The position numbers and the translations under genes were made by a program. This document shows positions 52,408-62,057 of a stretch of 64,000 nucleotides of DNA, piece after piece (position 1 is the stretch's first letter; every line of letters begins with the position of its first letter). Source of the DNA: Algoriphagus aquimarinus (GTDB taxonomy: Bacteria > Bacteroidota > Bacteroidia > Cytophagales > Cyclobacteriaceae). The stretch is from contig NZ_VORW01000004.1 of assembly GCF_007997215.1 (NCBI RefSeq), forward strand, positions 124,001-188,000, given 5' to 3'. The notes beneath the pieces are model-generated. The model made no database searches, was not told where the DNA came from, and saw only the letters and a program-made list of their open reading frames with translations.

Positions 52408-55400
52408 ATGAAGTTCACTTATTCTGGCCTATTGGTTTTATTCCTTTTGGCTTTTTCCTCTTGCAAAAAAGAAACTACTCTATTCGAACTTATCCCCTCT
52501 AGTACGACAGGCATTGATTTTAGTAATACAATTGTAGAATCTGACTCATTTAATATCCTCACTGATGAATATATCTTTAATGGTGGAGGTTTGGCCGTGG
52601 CAGATTTTGACAATAACGGACTGCCTGATCTGTTTTTTACAGGAAACCAAGTTCCGAATAAACTATACCTCAATTCTGGTAAATTCAAGTTTGATGATAT
52701 AACAGAGTCTGCCGGTGTAGCTGCTGCTAATCAATGGTGTACAGGTGCGGCTGTTGTAGACATAAACGGAGATGGCTGGATGGATATTTATGTTGCCTCC
52801 GCAATGAAACTCGGTCCAGGTGAGCGGAATAATTTGCTTTTTGTGAACCAAGGAAAGGATGCCTTGGGGCAAATTACTTTTAAAGAAATGGCAACTGAGT
52901 ATGGTATTGCTGATTCTGGAAATGCAATGTGGGCTTCCTTTATAGATTATGATTTGGATGGAGATTTGGATTTGTACGTGCTGAATAATGAGCAAAAGCG
53001 AAGTGTGCCAAGTAACTATCGCCTAAAAATAACTGACGGTTCTGCTATTAATAATGATAAGTTTTACAGAAATAATGGTGATGGTTCATTTACAGATGTG
53101 ACCATAGAAGCCGGGATTACCATTGAAGGATATGGATTGGGTTTATTGGTTGCTGATTTGAATAATGATGGCTGGCCTGATATTCATGTCAGTAATGATT
53201 ATGTGACTAATGATATTCTATATATCAATAATCAGGATGGTACTTTTTCCAATCAATCCAATGAAAGGCTGAGACATCAAAGCCAATTTTCAATGGGAGG
53301 TGATATTTCTGATTTTAACAATGATGCCCGACCAGATATTATCACACTTGATATGCTCGGGGAAGATAATTATCGTAAGAAGACAACCATTGGGAACAAC
53401 TCTTACCAGGTCTATATAAGCAACGAACAATGGGGCTACGAATACCAGTATGTCCGGAATATGCTCCATATGAATACTGGCGATAATGTGCCATTTAGTG
53501 AGATAGGAATGATGGCAGGCATGTATCAAACTGACTGGAGTTGGGCGCCATTATTTGGTGATGTGGACAATGATGGCTATCGTGATCTGCTGGTGACTAA
53601 TGGGTTTCCAAGAGATATTACAGATAAAGACTTTGCTAATTACAGAGCAGATGTGGGCAGCATAGCTACTACCCGTCAGCTGTTAGATTCCATACCAATC
53701 GTAAAAATCCCAAACTATGCATTCAAAAATAATGGTGATTTAACATTTACTGATCAAGGAATCAATTGGGGTTTGAATAAACCTTCATTTTCCAATGGGG
53801 CAGCTTTTGTAGATCTGGATAATGATGGTGATTTGGATTATGTGGTAAATAATATCAATGATCCTGCTTTTGTATTTCAAAACCATCTTAAAAATTCGGA
53901 GCAAAAGAATAATTATGTGAGGTTGGAACTGAAAGGCTCAAAGCTAAATCCCCAAGGTTTAGGGACCAAAATTTTACTCACCCTTCCAAACGGAAATCAG
54001 CTCTATCAGGAGCAGCAAGTTGTAAGAGGCTACATGTCATCGATTGATGAAGTGATGCATTTCGGAGTGGGTGAAGTTTCTGAAATCACCTCTATTCAGG
54101 TTATTTGGCCAGATGGAAAAGAAAGTTCTTTGGCAAATGTGAAGGTAAATCAGCTACTTGAATTTGCATATTCAGATGCAAAGGAAGGTAAAAACAAATT
54201 GGCAATAATTCCTACAGAACCAACAAATGCACTTTTTGAGGAAGTTTCGACAGCAAAGGGTTTAGAATACACACATGAAGAAGATGATAAAGTTGATTTC
54301 AATATTCAGCGTGTCATTCCACACAAACTGAGTCAGTATGGACCAAGCCTAGCAGCTGGTGATGTGAATGGAGACGGACTCGAGGATTTGGTGGTTGGAT
54401 CAGCTTCTGGGTATGCTCCGCAGGTATTTATTCAAAATTTAGAAGGAAAGTTTTCTATTAAGAATCTAATTCCAGAAGACGGGAATTTCTTTGAGGAAAT
54501 GGGTATTCTGCTTTTTGATATAGACAACGATTCAGATCTCGATATGTATCTGGTGGGAGGAAGCAACGAGTTTTTGGGAGATGCCACTGAGTATACAGAT
54601 CGATTGTTTTTAAATGATGGTAAGGGAAATTATTCGCTGGACAAGAACTTTTCTTCGGTAAAAGCAAGTGGATCAGCCGTTCGTGGTGCTGATTTCGATG
54701 GAGATGGCTTTATGGATTTATTCGTAGGCGGCCGGACGCCTGTTGCGCAATATCCTTTTCCTGATAGAAGCTTTCTACTTAAAAATATCAATGGTCAACT
54801 TCAGGATGTCACGGATGAAATTGCTCCTGGACTTCGCAAAGTAGGTATGGTGACGGATGCAATCTGGTCAGATGTAGATGCTGACGGGTTGGTAGATTTG
54901 GTTGTAGTAGGAGAATTGATGGAGATTTCTGTTTTCAAGAATACCGGAGAAAAACTAACAAAGCTCGAAAATACCGGACTTGAAAATTATTTGGGTTGGT
55001 GGAATTCTATCACTTCTGGAGATTTTGATCAAGATGGAGATACTGATTTTGTAGTTGGGAATCTAGGTGAAAACAACTCGCATCATCCCACAGCTGAACG
55101 ACCTGTTAAGATTTACGCTAAGGATTTTGATAATAATGGCAGTGTGGACCCAATCACTTTTGCTTACTACAAGGATCGTGAAGGTAATTACAACTCATTT
55201 CCAAGTCATTTCTGGGGAGATTTGTATGGACAAAGTCCCATGTTCAGAAGGAAGTTTGAACGCTATAAGCTATATGCACTAAGTACTGAGCAGTCTCTTT
55301 TTACTGAAAAAGAAAGGGAGGATGCACTAATTCTTATAGGTAATTATGACAAGACTGCCTACATCGAAAACCTTGGTAATGGTAAGTTTCAAGTTAAACG

Positions 55401-55932
55401 ACTACCAACTTTAGCGCAGATAGCGCCGGTAAATGGACTTGCCACTGAAGATGTAAATGGAGATGGATATCCGGATGTAGTTCTGATTGGTAATGATTAC
55501 GGTAATGAGATCTTTGTCGGTCGCCTTGATGCTCATTTAGGCTTGGTGCTCTTAGGAGATGGAAAAGGAAATTTTACGCCAATGAGCCCTCAAGAAAGTG
55601 GATTTGTCGTTCCTGGAGATGGTAAAGCCTTGGTGAAAATAGCTTCCGCTCAAGGACAGCCTCTTTTCGTGGCTTCCCAAAACAGAGGAAAGCTTCTGAT
55701 GTTCCAACATAAGAATGCGCAGACGAATAGATCAATCACCGTTGGTCAGGAAGTCATGGCAGTGATATTAGAATTGGAAAATGGTCAGAAACAACGGATT
55801 GAAACCAGTCTTGGGTCTGGATTTCTATCTCAATCTGGAAGAGAAGTTATTCTTCCAAAAGGAGTGAAAGGAATTCAATTACAGGACTATAAAGGGAATA
55901 TGAAGGCTGTAGATATGAATTCCTTGGATTGA
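52408..55932 (+). CDS. Very large VCBS/FG-GAP repeat lipoprotein with UnbV/ASPIC domain
   Basis: 1174 residues. Lipobox FSSC (Cys ~19). Two sets of calcium-binding FG-GAP repeats with DxDxDGxxD cores: residues ~65-480 (DFDNNGLPDLFF, DINGDGWMDIYV, DYDLDGDLDLYV, DLNNDGWPDIHV, DVDNDGYRDLLV, DLDNDGDLDYVV) and ~640-1040 (DVNGDGLEDLVV, DIDNDSDLDMYL, DFDGDGFMDLFV, DFDQDGDTDFVV, DVNGDGYPDVVL). Between them lies the ASPIC/UnbV domain (~510-590, LGTKILLTLPNG, IQVIWPDGKES). Such proteins form beta-propeller-like surface structures and recur beside SusCD loci in Bacteroidota; binding partner or enzymatic activity is unknown. Confidence 0.9.
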   Translation: MKFTYSGLLVLFLLAFSSCKKETTLFELIPSSTTGIDFSNTIVESDSFNILTDEYIFNGGGLAVADFDNNGLPDLFFTGNQVPNKLYLNSGKFKFDDITESAGVAAANQWCTGAAVVDINGDGWMDIYVASAMKLGPGERNNLLFVNQGKDALGQITFKEMATEYGIADSGNAMWASFIDYDLDGDLDLYVLNNEQKRSVPSNYRLKITDGSAINNDKFYRNNGDGSFTDVTIEAGITIEGYGLGLLVADLNNDGWPDIHVSNDYVTNDILYINNQDGTFSNQSNERLRHQSQFSMGGDISDFNNDARPDIITLDMLGEDNYRKKTTIGNNSYQVYISNEQWGYEYQYVRNMLHMNTGDNVPFSEIGMMAGMYQTDWSWAPLFGDVDNDGYRDLLVTNGFPRDITDKDFANYRADVGSIATTRQLLDSIPIVKIPNYAFKNNGDLTFTDQGINWGLNKPSFSNGAAFVDLDNDGDLDYVVNNINDPAFVFQNHLKNSEQKNNYVRLELKGSKLNPQGLGTKILLTLPNGNQLYQEQQVVRGYMSSIDEVMHFGVGEVSEITSIQVIWPDGKESSLANVKVNQLLEFAYSDAKEGKNKLAIIPTEPTNALFEEVSTAKGLEYTHEEDDKVDFNIQRVIPHKLSQYGPSLAAGDVNGDGLEDLVVGSASGYAPQVFIQNLEGKFSIKNLIPEDGNFFEEMGILLFDIDNDSDLDMYLVGGSNEFLGDATEYTDRLFLNDGKGNYSLDKNFSSVKASGSAVRGADFDGDGFMDLFVGGRTPVAQYPFPDRSFLLKNINGQLQDVTDEIAPGLRKVGMVTDAIWSDVDADGLVDLVVVGELMEISVFKNTGEKLTKLENTGLENYLGWWNSITSGDFDQDGDTDFVVGNLGENNSHHPTAERPVKIYAKDFDNNGSVDPITFAYYKDREGNYNSFPSHFWGDLYGQSPMFRRKFERYKLYALSTEQSLFTEKEREDALILIGNYDKTAYIENLGNGKFQVKRLPTLAQIAPVNGLATEDVNGDGYPDVVLIGNDYGNEIFVGRLDAHLGLVLLGDGKGNFTPMSPQESGFVVPGDGKALVKIASAQGQPLFVASQNRGKLLMFQHKNAQTNRSITVGQEVMAVILELENGQKQRIETSLGSGFLSQSGREVILPKGVKGIQLQDYKGNMKAVDMNSLD

Positions 55933-56694
55933 TTACTTATACATTTTCCCTGCCTTAGCCTCGCAGATATCAATCATAAGCTCAGCAACTTTATCGGTAA
56001 CATCCTCAAAATATTTCCTCCCTTTTTCAGGGGAGGATTTTTTTGGATTGCCTATTCCAGTGTCTTCCGATACTTCAGACCATTTTCGTTCGGCCCAAGC
56101 CCATTTTTCTTGCACTCCTTTGATTGTGGATTTTTTCTCTGCCCCATCCCCAGCTTGCTCTAGCGGTAAAACCAATTCGGGATGTAGATGCATAATGATG
56201 GAAGTTTCCATTTCGTCAGCATGGTCACCAGCTTCTTCAAAGTATTTAGTCTTATCTAATGCCTGAAACCAGTTGCAGGTAAAAAGCATCATCTCAGGAA
56301 ACTTGAGTCCAAGTTCACGGAGCATCGTTTTGAAGTCATTTCCGCCGTGGCTATTTAGAATCAATAGCTTCTTTGTTCCTTGTCTATTTAGAACCGTAAT
56401 GATATCCTTCAGAATCATCAGCTGCGTACTTGGATTCAGATTGATATCCAAATAGATGTCGGACTGACCCGTATTTACTCCAAAAGGAATCGTGGGCATG
56501 ATCGTGACATTGGCTCCTTTTTCCCAGGCTTTTCTTCCAGATTCACTAGCCACAGCATCCGCTTCATACACATCTGTGCCATAAGGCATGTGATAGTTAT
56601 GTGCTTCAGTAGCACCCCAAGGTAAAACGGCCAATTCGAAACGATGATTTTTAAGAGTTTTCCAGTTGGATTCTGCAAGTAGGTAGGGTTTCAT
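55933..56694 (-). CDS. Creatininase-family amidohydrolase
   Basis: 253 residues of the creatininase superfamily, metal-dependent amidases that open cyclic or linear amides. Metal ligands are visible: Glu30 and His32 (WGATEAHNYHMP), Asp41, the SHGGND motif with His116, and Glu in HADEMETS. Family members act on creatinine, formamidopyrimidines or mycofactocin precursors; this one's substrate is unknown. No signal peptide. It is convergent with the VCBS gene, with no spacer between the stops, and divergent from the glycosylasparaginase gene. Confidence 0.88.
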   Translation of the reverse strand: MKPYLLAESNWKTLKNHRFELAVLPWGATEAHNYHMPYGTDVYEADAVASESGRKAWEKGANVTIMPTIPFGVNTGQSDIYLDINLNPSTQLMILKDIITVLNRQGTKKLLILNSHGGNDFKTMLRELGLKFPEMMLFTCNWFQALDKTKYFEEAGDHADEMETSIIMHLHPELVLPLEQAGDGAEKKSTIKGVQEKWAWAERKWSEVSEDTGIGNPKKSSPEKGRKYFEDVTDKVAELMIDICEAKAGKMYK

Positions 56695-56867
56695 ATGACT
56701 GTTTTCTTATTGAAGTTAGATGGGATTCGTCTGGTTAATAAACAATTCTTGTTGCTGTTTGGCTTAATTATGCTCCTTTCATAAATTGATTTTAAATGAA
56801 ATCAAGGATGATGAGCCTAATTAGCCTCAATTTTAATAATTTGAACGCTGATTCTAAATTAACTCGA

Positions 56868-57851
56868 ATGTCTCAAAGAAGAAAGTTTATTAAGCAATCC
56901 CTTATGGGCACTGCTCTATTCATACCAGGAGTTTCTACCATTGCTGAAGCTAAAGCTCCTTCGCTTTTCAAAGGAGAAAAACCACTTATCTTGTCAACTT
57001 GGAATCACGGTTTGCCAGCAAATGCTGCGGCTGTAGAAAAATTGAAAACAGGCGGGAGCATAATTGATGCTGTAGAAACGGGAGTTAAAGACACTGAGTT
57101 GGATCTGAGTAACTTGTCTGTAGGCTTGCAAGGCTTGCCAGACAGAGAAGGAATTACTACGCTAGATGCTTCTATCATGTCAGGAGATGGTTCTTGTGGT
57201 GCTGTAGCCTTTGTAAGACAGGTTAAGCACCCAATATCCTTGGCAAGAGTAGTGATGGAAAATACGCCTCATGTGATGATTGTTGGTGAAGGCGCAAGAC
57301 AATTGGCTATATCTGAAGGTTTTCCAATTGAGAAAGAGGAGCTAAGCCCAAAAGCTAAGGAAGCTTACGAGAAGTGGAAAATCACTAGTCAATACAAGCC
57401 AATCATCAATATTGAAAATCACGATACTATTGGAATGATCGGGATGGATGCCAAAGGTAATATGGCAGGAAGTTGTACGACTAGCGGTCTTTCTTACAAA
57501 ATGCATGGTAGAGTAGGTGATAGTCCGATAATCGGCGCCGGATTATTTGTAGATAATGAAGTCGGAGCTGCTACTGCCACTGGTTTGGGTGAGTCTATTA
57601 TTCGGATCTGTGGAAGCTTTTTGATTGTGGAATTGATGTGTCAAGGACGTACACCACAAGAAGCATGTGAAGAGGCGGTGAAGCGTTTGATTGCAAAAAA
57701 CAGCAAGAATATTAAAGATATACAAGCAGGTTTCCTTGCCATGAATAAAGATGGTGAAGTTGGCGCTTACGCAGTTCACCCAGGTTTCAATTTTGCGCAA
57801 GCAACTCTTCAGAAAAATGGGATGATTGATTCAGGCTCACATTTCAAATAA
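56868..57851 (+). CDS. N4-(beta-N-acetylglucosaminyl)-L-asparaginase (glycosylasparaginase)
   Basis: An Ntn-hydrolase that splits the amide bond between Asn and GlcNAc. The autocleavage site is clear: HDTIGM, with His185-Asp186|Thr187, Thr187 becoming the nucleophile. Further motifs are ILSTWNHG, LDASIMSGDGSCGAVAFV and GLSYKMHGRVGDSPIIGAGLFVD in pieces. Starting at 56868 (MSQRRKFIKQS) gives a 327-residue protein with a Tat-like or Sec signal (RRKFIKQSLMGTALFIPG), so it is likely periplasmic. The upstream Met at 56796 is less plausible. Stop and CutC start share one base, so they are coupled. Confidence 0.92.
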   Translation: MSQRRKFIKQSLMGTALFIPGVSTIAEAKAPSLFKGEKPLILSTWNHGLPANAAAVEKLKTGGSIIDAVETGVKDTELDLSNLSVGLQGLPDREGITTLDASIMSGDGSCGAVAFVRQVKHPISLARVVMENTPHVMIVGEGARQLAISEGFPIEKEELSPKAKEAYEKWKITSQYKPIINIENHDTIGMIGMDAKGNMAGSCTTSGLSYKMHGRVGDSPIIGAGLFVDNEVGAATATGLGESIIRICGSFLIVELMCQGRTPQEACEEAVKRLIAKNSKNIKDIQAGFLAMNKDGEVGAYAVHPGFNFAQATLQKNGMIDSGSHFK

Positions 57852-58594
57852 TGAATAAGATAACCTTAGAATCTCCGGTTTTCAATGTGGAAGCTGCCAT
57901 GGATGCAGCGAATTTTGGTGTTCACCGCTTGGAGCTATGTGCTAATTTTCCTGAAGGGGGAGAGACACCTAGCGCTGGAATGCTTAAATTCTTAAAAACT
58001 GAAATTGATATCCCGGTATTTGTGATGATTCGTCCCCGAGGTGGTGACTTTGCCTATTCTCAGAAAGAGCTGATGGTGATGAAGCGCGATATTGAATTAT
58101 TGGGAGCTCAAGGCGCGGATGGGTTTGTGTTTGGAGTATTGGATAATCAGGGTTTTGTGGACGTGGATTCATGTAAGTCGCTTTTAAGAGCGGCCTCAGG
58201 CAAGCCATGTACATTTCATCGAGCATTTGATGCATCTGCTGATTATTTCGATTCCTTGGAGAAAATCATAGCCTGTGGTTTTGATCGTATTTTGACTTCG
58301 GGTGGAAAAAATTCTGTTACTGAAGGATTGGATACGTTGAAAGAATTAATGGCAAAGGCTCAGGATAGAATCAGCATTATGCCAGGAGGAGGAACTAAGC
58401 CTGAACATGTTTTGGAGTTGAAAAAAACAGGTTATTTGACTGAAATCCATGCCTCATGCAAAACTTGGAAACCTTCGGCTAATCAATATCTTAATGCGGA
58501 TGTTTCATTTTCTGATGATCCTAAATCCTTTACCCACCACCTTAGAATAGATCAGGAAGTAGTTAGACAATTTTTGGAGGTAATCAAAGAATGA
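57851..58594 (+). CDS. cutC: CutC-family protein
   Basis: 247-residue TIM-barrel of the CutC family. LESPVFNVEAAMDAANFGVHRLELC, PVFVMIRPRGGDFAYS, TFHRAFDA, RILTSGG and IMPGGG are characteristic. Named for copper homeostasis, but the metal role is weakly supported and no metal-transport gene is nearby. Here it is translationally coupled to glycosylasparaginase and, by a 4-base overlap, to the next gene, which suggests a role in the same catabolic route. Cytosolic. Confidence 0.9.
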   Translation: MNKITLESPVFNVEAAMDAANFGVHRLELCANFPEGGETPSAGMLKFLKTEIDIPVFVMIRPRGGDFAYSQKELMVMKRDIELLGAQGADGFVFGVLDNQGFVDVDSCKSLLRAASGKPCTFHRAFDASADYFDSLEKIIACGFDRILTSGGKNSVTEGLDTLKELMAKAQDRISIMPGGGTKPEHVLELKKTGYLTEIHASCKTWKPSANQYLNADVSFSDDPKSFTHHLRIDQEVVRQFLEVIKE

Positions 58595-60135
58595 GGTTAT
58601 TAAGCCTGACTGTAGTAGTTGTAACGATTGTCTTAGGCTCATGCAGTCCTATTTCTGAGAGGAAGCAACCCCCTCCTTCACTTGAGTTGTTGGCTTCTAT
58701 CGATTTGAATTTAAATGGGGAGCAACTTGCAAATGCCTATTGCGCAAGCTGTCATGTGAAGCCTGAGCCCGAAATTCTGGATAAAAATACTTGGAAAGAT
58801 AAAGTGCTTCCAGACATGAGAATGCGAATTGGACTTTATTTACCGGAAGATTTTGGAAACCCATTACCAGAAGATTTGGGCGTGCCTCCGGGAATTTATT
58901 CAAAGAGAGCATTGATTCGAAGAGAGGATTGGGATAAAATTCATGCCTATTACATGGAAAATGCGCCAGACTCTCCTTTACCTCAGGCTAAAAAAGCAAT
59001 CCCAAAGGTGGGAATCCCAGGCTTTCATGCTTCTCAGCCTGATTTTAAAAGAACTAGAAGTAATCTATCTATCATGCTAAAAATTCATCCGGAAAGCGGT
59101 GATGTGTGGCTGGGAGATCGTTTGAAGATGATTTATATCCTTGATTCCAAAAATGGATTTCAGATAAAAGATTCTATTTCAACTGATGTAGCGCCTGTGG
59201 ATATCAGATGGAATGATGATGCTACTTTCGACCTGCTGACGATGGGAAGAATGGATCCATCCAATGACACATTGGGAAAGGTCTCCAGATTTTGGAAAGA
59301 AGGTCAGGTGTGGGAAAGTGAAGAGCTATTGAACAAGCTGATCCGGCCGGTAAATCTAGCTGTTGCTGATTGGAATGGAGATGGGCAGCTGGATAGAGTT
59401 GTTTCGCAGTTTGGAAATCACCTTGGGAAATTGAGTATTTATCTTTCTGGAACTACTACGCCAACAGAAGTGATTTTAAGGTCCCAGCCTGGCGCAAGGC
59501 GTGCAATTGCAGTTGATTTCGATAAAGACGGCGATTTGGATGTGCTTGGACTTATGGCGCAGGCGCAGGAAGGAGTTTATGTCTGGTTAAATGAAGGTGG
59601 GAATAAGTATAAAGAGAAAGTGTTACTTCGTTTTCAGCCTGCATTTGGATCTAGCGACTTCCGGTTTGAGGACGTGAATAAGGATGGGCACAAAGATATT
59701 ATTGTCGTGAATGGAGACAACGCAGATTTGTCAAAAGTGCTTAAGAATTTCCACGGGGTTCATGTTTTTTTGAACAATGGAGAAAATGAATTTGAAGAGT
59801 CTTGGTTTTACCCAATGCATGGAGCGAGCGGGATTGAAATAGCGGATTTTGACGGAGATGGTGATCAGGATTTCTTTGTTCTGTCTTTCTTCCCTGATGA
59901 TTCACAAATACCTAAGCAGAACCTAGTTTATTTCCGTCAAAGTGAAATAGGTGAATTTGAGCCTTTTGTAATGAGTGAGAATTTTGAAGGAAATTGGCTG
60001 ACGATGACATCCGGTGACGCTGATTTGGATGGAGATACTGACTTGCTGGTTGGTTCCTTTGAATTTGATGATCTATACAAGGGAGCTACTAAATCGTGGA
60101 AGCCATTTATTTATTTGGAAAACAAAAGGAATTAA
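58591..60135 (+). CDS. Lipoprotein fusing a cytochrome c motif to VCBS/FG-GAP repeats
   Basis: 514 residues. Lipobox LGSC (Cys18). A haem-binding CASCH motif (51-55) sits in AYCASCHVKPEPE, in a short domain (to ~150) resembling cytochrome-c-like regions of Planctomycetes/Bacteroidota repeat proteins. FG-GAP repeats follow (DWNGDGQLDRVV, DFDKDGDLDVLG, DVNKDGHKDIIV, DFDGDGDQDFFV, DADLDGDTDLLV). The start overlaps the cutC stop by 4 bases. The combination implies a surface or periplasmic redox-linked protein; function unknown. Confidence 0.85.
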   Translation: MRLLSLTVVVVTIVLGSCSPISERKQPPPSLELLASIDLNLNGEQLANAYCASCHVKPEPEILDKNTWKDKVLPDMRMRIGLYLPEDFGNPLPEDLGVPPGIYSKRALIRREDWDKIHAYYMENAPDSPLPQAKKAIPKVGIPGFHASQPDFKRTRSNLSIMLKIHPESGDVWLGDRLKMIYILDSKNGFQIKDSISTDVAPVDIRWNDDATFDLLTMGRMDPSNDTLGKVSRFWKEGQVWESEELLNKLIRPVNLAVADWNGDGQLDRVVSQFGNHLGKLSIYLSGTTTPTEVILRSQPGARRAIAVDFDKDGDLDVLGLMAQAQEGVYVWLNEGGNKYKEKVLLRFQPAFGSSDFRFEDVNKDGHKDIIVVNGDNADLSKVLKNFHGVHVFLNNGENEFEESWFYPMHGASGIEIADFDGDGDQDFFVLSFFPDDSQIPKQNLVYFRQSEIGEFEPFVMSENFEGNWLTMTSGDADLDGDTDLLVGSFEFDDLYKGATKSWKPFIYLENKRN

Positions 60136-60254
60136 TGTTTTGGTGTTACGACTATTTAAAAAATATAGTTCTGATTAATCATATTTTTTAAACTATAATT
60201 TTTAATTGCGGTGTAGTTTCGGTAATTTATTCTTTCAACCTTAATTTTTAACCT

Positions 60255-60716
60255 ATGGTAAAAAGTTTTCAAGGGGTCAGAATGGCAGAGCCCAAAAAAG
60301 CCCCGATTCCGCAAATTCTTGTCAAAGAGTATATGAGTACTGGCTTGATTACTTTCAAACCTGATGACACCATTGATCAAGTGATGGAAGTACTTACCAA
60401 GCGAAGAATCTCCGGAGCACCTGTAATTGATGCTTCTGGTGCCTTAGTTGGTATTATTTCAGAGGTGGATTGTCTAAAAGAGATCATTAAAGGGAAATAT
60501 ACCAACACGCCTAAGTTTCCTGCCAAAGTCAGTGAGCATATGTCTATTGATGTGCTTACGCTTTCTCCAGATTTGTCCATTTTTGATGCTGCTTCACAAT
60601 TTTTGATGCATAAAATCCGACGATTCCCTGTGATGAAAGATGGAGTGCTTTTGGGTCAGATCAGTCTGAGTGATATCATTCGGGCGTTTCCTACTTTAAG
60701 GCAGACTACCTGGTAA
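60255..60716 (+). CDS. Tandem CBS-domain protein
   Basis: 153 residues comprising two CBS domains (about 22-80 and 92-150): LVKEYMSTGLITFKPDDTI in pieces, GAPVIDASGALVGIISEVD, then KVSEHMSIDVLTLSPDL and RRFPVMKDGVLLGQISLSD. CBS pairs bind adenosyl ligands (AMP, ATP, SAM) and act as energy or metabolite sensors, normally in trans when free-standing. No partner is evident. A bidirectional terminator follows. Confidence 0.92.
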   Translation: MVKSFQGVRMAEPKKAPIPQILVKEYMSTGLITFKPDDTIDQVMEVLTKRRISGAPVIDASGALVGIISEVDCLKEIIKGKYTNTPKFPAKVSEHMSIDVLTLSPDLSIFDAASQFLMHKIRRFPVMKDGVLLGQISLSDIIRAFPTLRQTTW

Positions 60717-60737
60717 AAAATAATTACTAAAATATGA

Positions 60738-60781
60738 ATGCCCCCAGTAAGGAAGAAGATCCTTAGTGGGGGCATTTTTTA
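60738..60781. terminator. Bidirectional terminator between the CBS gene and the sulfhydrylase gene
   Basis: Stem AATGCCCCCAGTAAGG / CCTTAGTGGGGGCATT with an AAGAAGAT loop and T runs in both directions. Confidence 0.9.
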
Positions 60782-61951
60782 TTTTGAACTGTCAATCGCT
60801 CTCTCTATATCAAGAATGATATCTTCAAAATGCTCTAATCCGATCGATAATCTGACCAATCCATCCGATATCCCGACTTGAGCCCTTTCTTCAACAGAAA
60901 GCTTGCTGTGTGTAGTGGAAGCTGGATGAGTGACTATGCTTCTACTATCTCCAAGATTAGCAGTGATAGAGATCATCTGAAGTTGGTCGATGAATCGCTG
61001 TGCACGTTGTACACCGCCTTTTAAGTCCAGCGTAATTACTCCACCACCTTGACTCATTTGTTTTTTGGCGATTTCGTATTGCGGATGCGATTTGAGGAAA
61101 GGATATTTTACGGTAAGTATTTCTGGATTTCCTTCAAAATACTCAGCTACTGTTAGTGCATTGCTGCAATGTCTGTCCATTCTCAAGCCAAGTGTTTCCA
61201 TACTTTTTGCAAGAATCCATGCGTTGAATGGAGAAATGGAAGGTCCTGTATGCCTGGCGAAAAAGTGTACCTCTTTCATCAAATCAGCTTTGCCTAAGAT
61301 CAAACCACCAAGAACTCTTCCTTGTCCATCAATGTATTTGGTCGCGCTGTGAGTGACGATATGAGCACCCCATTTGGCTGGTTGCTGCAGGTAGGGGGAA
61401 GCAAAGCAATTGTCTACTACTAGGATTAGATTATGTGCTTCCGCAAATTTCCCCGCCCATTCCAAATCGATTATCTCCAGGCCCGGATTGGATGGAGTTT
61501 CGATGAAAAGCATTTTAGTGTTGGGTTGTACGAGTTTATCCCAATTCAAATAATCAGAAATATCACCGTATGTCGAGGTGATGCCCCATTTAGGAAATAC
61601 TCGTGTCAAAAGCTGATGTGTAGACCCGAAAAGGGATCGGGCCGCTAGCACATGATCACCTTGCTGAAGCAGCGCAGCAATACTTCCAAACATGGCTGCC
61701 ATACCAGAAGCTGTGGCAAAGCCATCTTCAGTTCCCTCAGCAGCGCAGACTTTTTCTATCAAGTCGCTGGAGTTGGGATTGGCATATCGGGAATAGATAT
61801 TTCCTTCTATTTCCTCTGCAAAAGTAGCTCTTGCTTCTTCTGCAGAATCAAATGTAAAACTGGAAGTAAGATAGATCGGAGCAGAGTGCTCTCTTTGGCT
61901 GGACTTTGAGGGTGAAATCCGTACAGAATTCGTTTCGAAGTGCTTACTCAT
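60779..61951 (-). CDS. metZ: O-succinylhomoserine sulfhydrylase-type PLP enzyme
   Basis: 390 residues of the Cys/Met metabolism PLP family, which makes homocysteine from an activated homoserine and sulfide in methionine synthesis. Motifs: YSRYANPNSSDLIEKV, AAMFGSIAALL, FIETPSNPGLEIID, and the PLP lysine Lys205 in THSATKYIDGQGRVLGG. Regulation by the SAM-I riboswitch just upstream supports a methionine-pathway role over cystathionine lyase alternatives. The MetZ vs O-acetylhomoserine enzyme distinction is not certain. Confidence 0.9.
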   Translation of the reverse strand: MSKHFETNSVRISPSKSSQREHSAPIYLTSSFTFDSAEEARATFAEEIEGNIYSRYANPNSSDLIEKVCAAEGTEDGFATASGMAAMFGSIAALLQQGDHVLAARSLFGSTHQLLTRVFPKWGITSTYGDISDYLNWDKLVQPNTKMLFIETPSNPGLEIIDLEWAGKFAEAHNLILVVDNCFASPYLQQPAKWGAHIVTHSATKYIDGQGRVLGGLILGKADLMKEVHFFARHTGPSISPFNAWILAKSMETLGLRMDRHCSNALTVAEYFEGNPEILTVKYPFLKSHPQYEIAKKQMSQGGGVITLDLKGGVQRAQRFIDQLQMISITANLGDSRSIVTHPASTTHSKLSVEERAQVGISDGLVRLSIGLEHFEDIILDIERAIDSSK

Positions 61952-62057
61952 TTATTGATCAGTTTAGATTTTGACAATACTAATCAAGCAGATTTGAGAA
62001 AATCAAACCCAAAGGCGGTAAGCGAACTAAAAGGGATTATTTGTTAAGTAAGCCAAT

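Noticed and set aside
57851-58594. Reading CutC as evidence of a copper-resistance locus
   Set aside because: No copper ATPase, chaperone or regulator nearby; the coupling is to glycosylasparaginase.
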